A DNA stretch of 51,638 nucleotides from a virus, in the IMG/VR virus record IMGVR_UViG_3300050821_000212, positions 1 to 51,638 of that record; one strand, written 5' to 3'. Under the pieces are notes generated by a model that ran no database searches, was not told where the DNA came from, and worked only from the letters and a program-made list of their open reading frames with translations. The translations under genes were made by a program, and so were the position numbers. Below are positions 50,599-51,638 of the stretch, in pieces (within the stretch, counting starts at the first letter, position 1; every line of letters begins with the position of its first letter).

Positions 50599-51317
50599 TA
50601 GGAAGTTTTCCTTTCGTATAGATAGAACCCAAGCCATATAATGCCTGCCACTAAGACGGCAGCACCGAGAATGAACGGCCAGTCTTTAGTGAAGAATGCC
50701 GAAGCAGACCCAAAGGCTAAAGGTATGTTAGTCTTGAAGTTATCTTTGAAGAATGTTTTAATCGTAGTAAAGATAGAAGTACCTGTGTTTACTTTGTCGT
50801 TTATATCATCTAGGGAGGGCGTGGGTGCGTTTGTTTGTACGGAAGGTACTTTGGTACCTCCTGCAAGTTTTAACGAACCAGAGCGCACCGTAGCGACTCT
50901 AGAACCCCATCCAGCACCGAAATGAGACCAAGTACTGAGGGATTTCAAGAACCTAAGTCTTTCGTCACAAATGGCGTTAATCGTGGCTACCGAGTCGTCA
51001 GTCTTTACTTGATTCCATACCTTGCGAGCACGGCCAATCCCACTATTGACACCATAATCAAATACGCAATAGTCCACTCCCGAGGGGAGAGAATCACAGT
51101 TAAGAGCATTCCAGTACTTACTCCTGTAGATGGCCTGGGCGTCTGCCAGATGCATATTCTTTACATCTTCGGCAGTAGCGTTCTTATTAACGTACATCCT
51201 ATAGTCAGCAATAGTAATACCAAAATTAGTCGGACCTCCTGGGTCTTTAGGGTCATTGGTATAACCTCCTTCTGACTTAAGGACTTGCTGTAAAGCGTAG
51301 TTGTAGTTCTGTCGCAT
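50598..51317 (-). CDS. Endolysin, GH108-type, with C-terminal membrane segment
   Basis: 239 residues. The N-terminal catalytic domain carries EGGYTNDPKDPGGPTNFGIT (E16 as catalytic acid), then YWNALNCDSLPSGVDYCVFD YGVNS (given with a break), the GH108 pattern of N-acetylmuramidases that cut peptidoglycan. After a Pro/Thr linker, residues 212-233 form a membrane segment (FILGAAVLVAGIIWLGFYLY). No signal peptide is seen at the N-terminus. Confidence 0.87.
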   Translation of the reverse strand: MRQNYNYALQQVLKSEGGYTNDPKDPGGPTNFGITIADYRMYVNKNATAEDVKNMHLADAQAIYRSKYWNALNCDSLPSGVDYCVFDYGVNSGIGRARKVWNQVKTDDSVATINAICDERLRFLKSLSTWSHFGAGWGSRVATVRSGSLKLAGGTKVPSVQTNAPTPSLDDINDKVNTGTSIFTTIKTFFKDNFKTNIPLAFGSASAFFTKDWPFILGAAVLVAGIIWLGFYLYERKTS

Positions 51318-51637
51318 TATGTTATCCCGAATACTTCAACAGTACCTGAGCTGACTGTCGCACCTGAAAAGCTGATTGAGAAACCGTTTAACGCCGTAGT
51401 AACTCCTGAGTACCACCCGGAGACGTTACATCCGATAGGTACTGAAGTAGTAGGATACAGACCTATAGTCTGACCTGTGACTACCTTTACTCCTGAGGTA
51501 GCTGTAGGATTGTATATCCTAAGAGTACCACACAACCCTGGGCCTGCTCCGGTAGATCCTACAAGACCTACGGCAGACATCTGGACTGCTGACGCCGTGG
51601 AGTTCTGTGTCGTAGCTCCATTAGCGTCCCAAAGAAG
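51317..51637 (-). CDS. C-terminal fragment of a fibre-like protein (partial)
   Basis: The frame is open from the window edge to TAA at 51317 (106 residues seen), starting LLWDANGATT and ending SGTVEVFGIT. This is the end of a short beta domain found at C-termini of phage fibres. The truncated fibre at base 1 ends SSFEIV, the start of the same kind of domain, so they are probably two parts of one gene. A late internal ATG at 51580 is not a good start. Confidence 0.65.
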   Translation of the reverse strand, partial: LLWDANGATTQNSTASAVQMSAVGLVGSTGAGPGLCGTLRIYNPTATSGVKVVTGQTIGLYPTTSVPIGCNVSGWYSGVTTALNGFSISFSGATVSSGTVEVFGIT

Positions 51638-51638
51638 G

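Noticed and set aside
1-51638. CRISPR array, insertion sequence, integrase or attachment site
   Set aside because: No regularly spaced direct repeats, transposase or integrase motifs, or duplicated att-like cores were found on reading both strands.
1-51638. Simple circular join of the window ends into one reading frame
   Set aside because: The left fragment ends on a codon boundary at base 1, while the right fragment's codons start at 51637, so a direct join hits a stop; bases must be missing if the pieces belong together.

Overview
The window is most of the genome of a lytic, tailed bacteriophage with a short-tail (podovirus, T7-like) virion plan. The evidence is a recognisable portal, scaffold, capsid and large terminase; a pair of tail-tube-like genes; three internal-virion-type genes, one of 1727 residues; and a replication set of family A DNA polymerase, TOPRIM primase/DnaB-type helicase and an OB-fold-like ssDNA-binding protein. 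I see no phage RNA polymerase, integrase or repressor. Promoters that can be read are sigma70-like, so host RNA polymerase probably does the transcription. Host identity cannot be read from the sequence; the GH108-type endolysin fits a Gram-negative host.

Layout. From about 14.3 kb leftward to base 1, all genes are on the minus strand: two tiny zinc ribbons, a methyltransferase, a glycosyltransferase-like protein, small proteins, a fibre-like protein, large terminase, portal, scaffold, capsid, two small structural proteins, a beta-helix tailspike and a truncated second fibre. The same strand resumes at the right end (51.6 to 37.25 kb): the end of a fibre-like gene, endolysin, holin candidates, tail tube proteins, internal virion proteins and a final unknown gene, closed by a bidirectional terminator at 37.19-37.22 kb. 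The two blocks read best as one leftward late operon running through the window ends, so the molecule is probably circular or circularly permuted with little missing.

The rightward early region begins with five small genes at 14.34-15.14 kb. A minus-strand cassette of unknown function (15.5-17.6 kb) follows, bracketed by copies of the same palindrome. From 18.0 to 37.1 kb the plus strand carries small genes, an unknown 515-residue protein, primase-helicase, uracil-DNA glycosylase, a MoxR/CobS-like AAA+ ATPase with a VWA-like partner, DNA polymerase, ssDNA-binding protein, a PD-(D/E)XK nuclease, and endonuclease VII/HNH-type proteins. Three promoters share TTGACTTA with a 17-base spacer.

Two things stand out. 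First, about 1.4 kb (32.44-33.87 kb) has no credible gene but is packed with perfect hairpins, two canonical TTCGANT T-loop hairpins each closed by an outer helix, a GAAA tetraloop and a possible H-type pseudoknot; this looks like a very large ornate phage noncoding RNA, comparable in style to GOLLD or ROOL RNAs but not assignable by eye. Second, an endonuclease VII-like gene lies in an alternative frame inside the DNA polymerase gene, exactly where the polymerase carries about 100 residues of extra sequence, and both frames are open.
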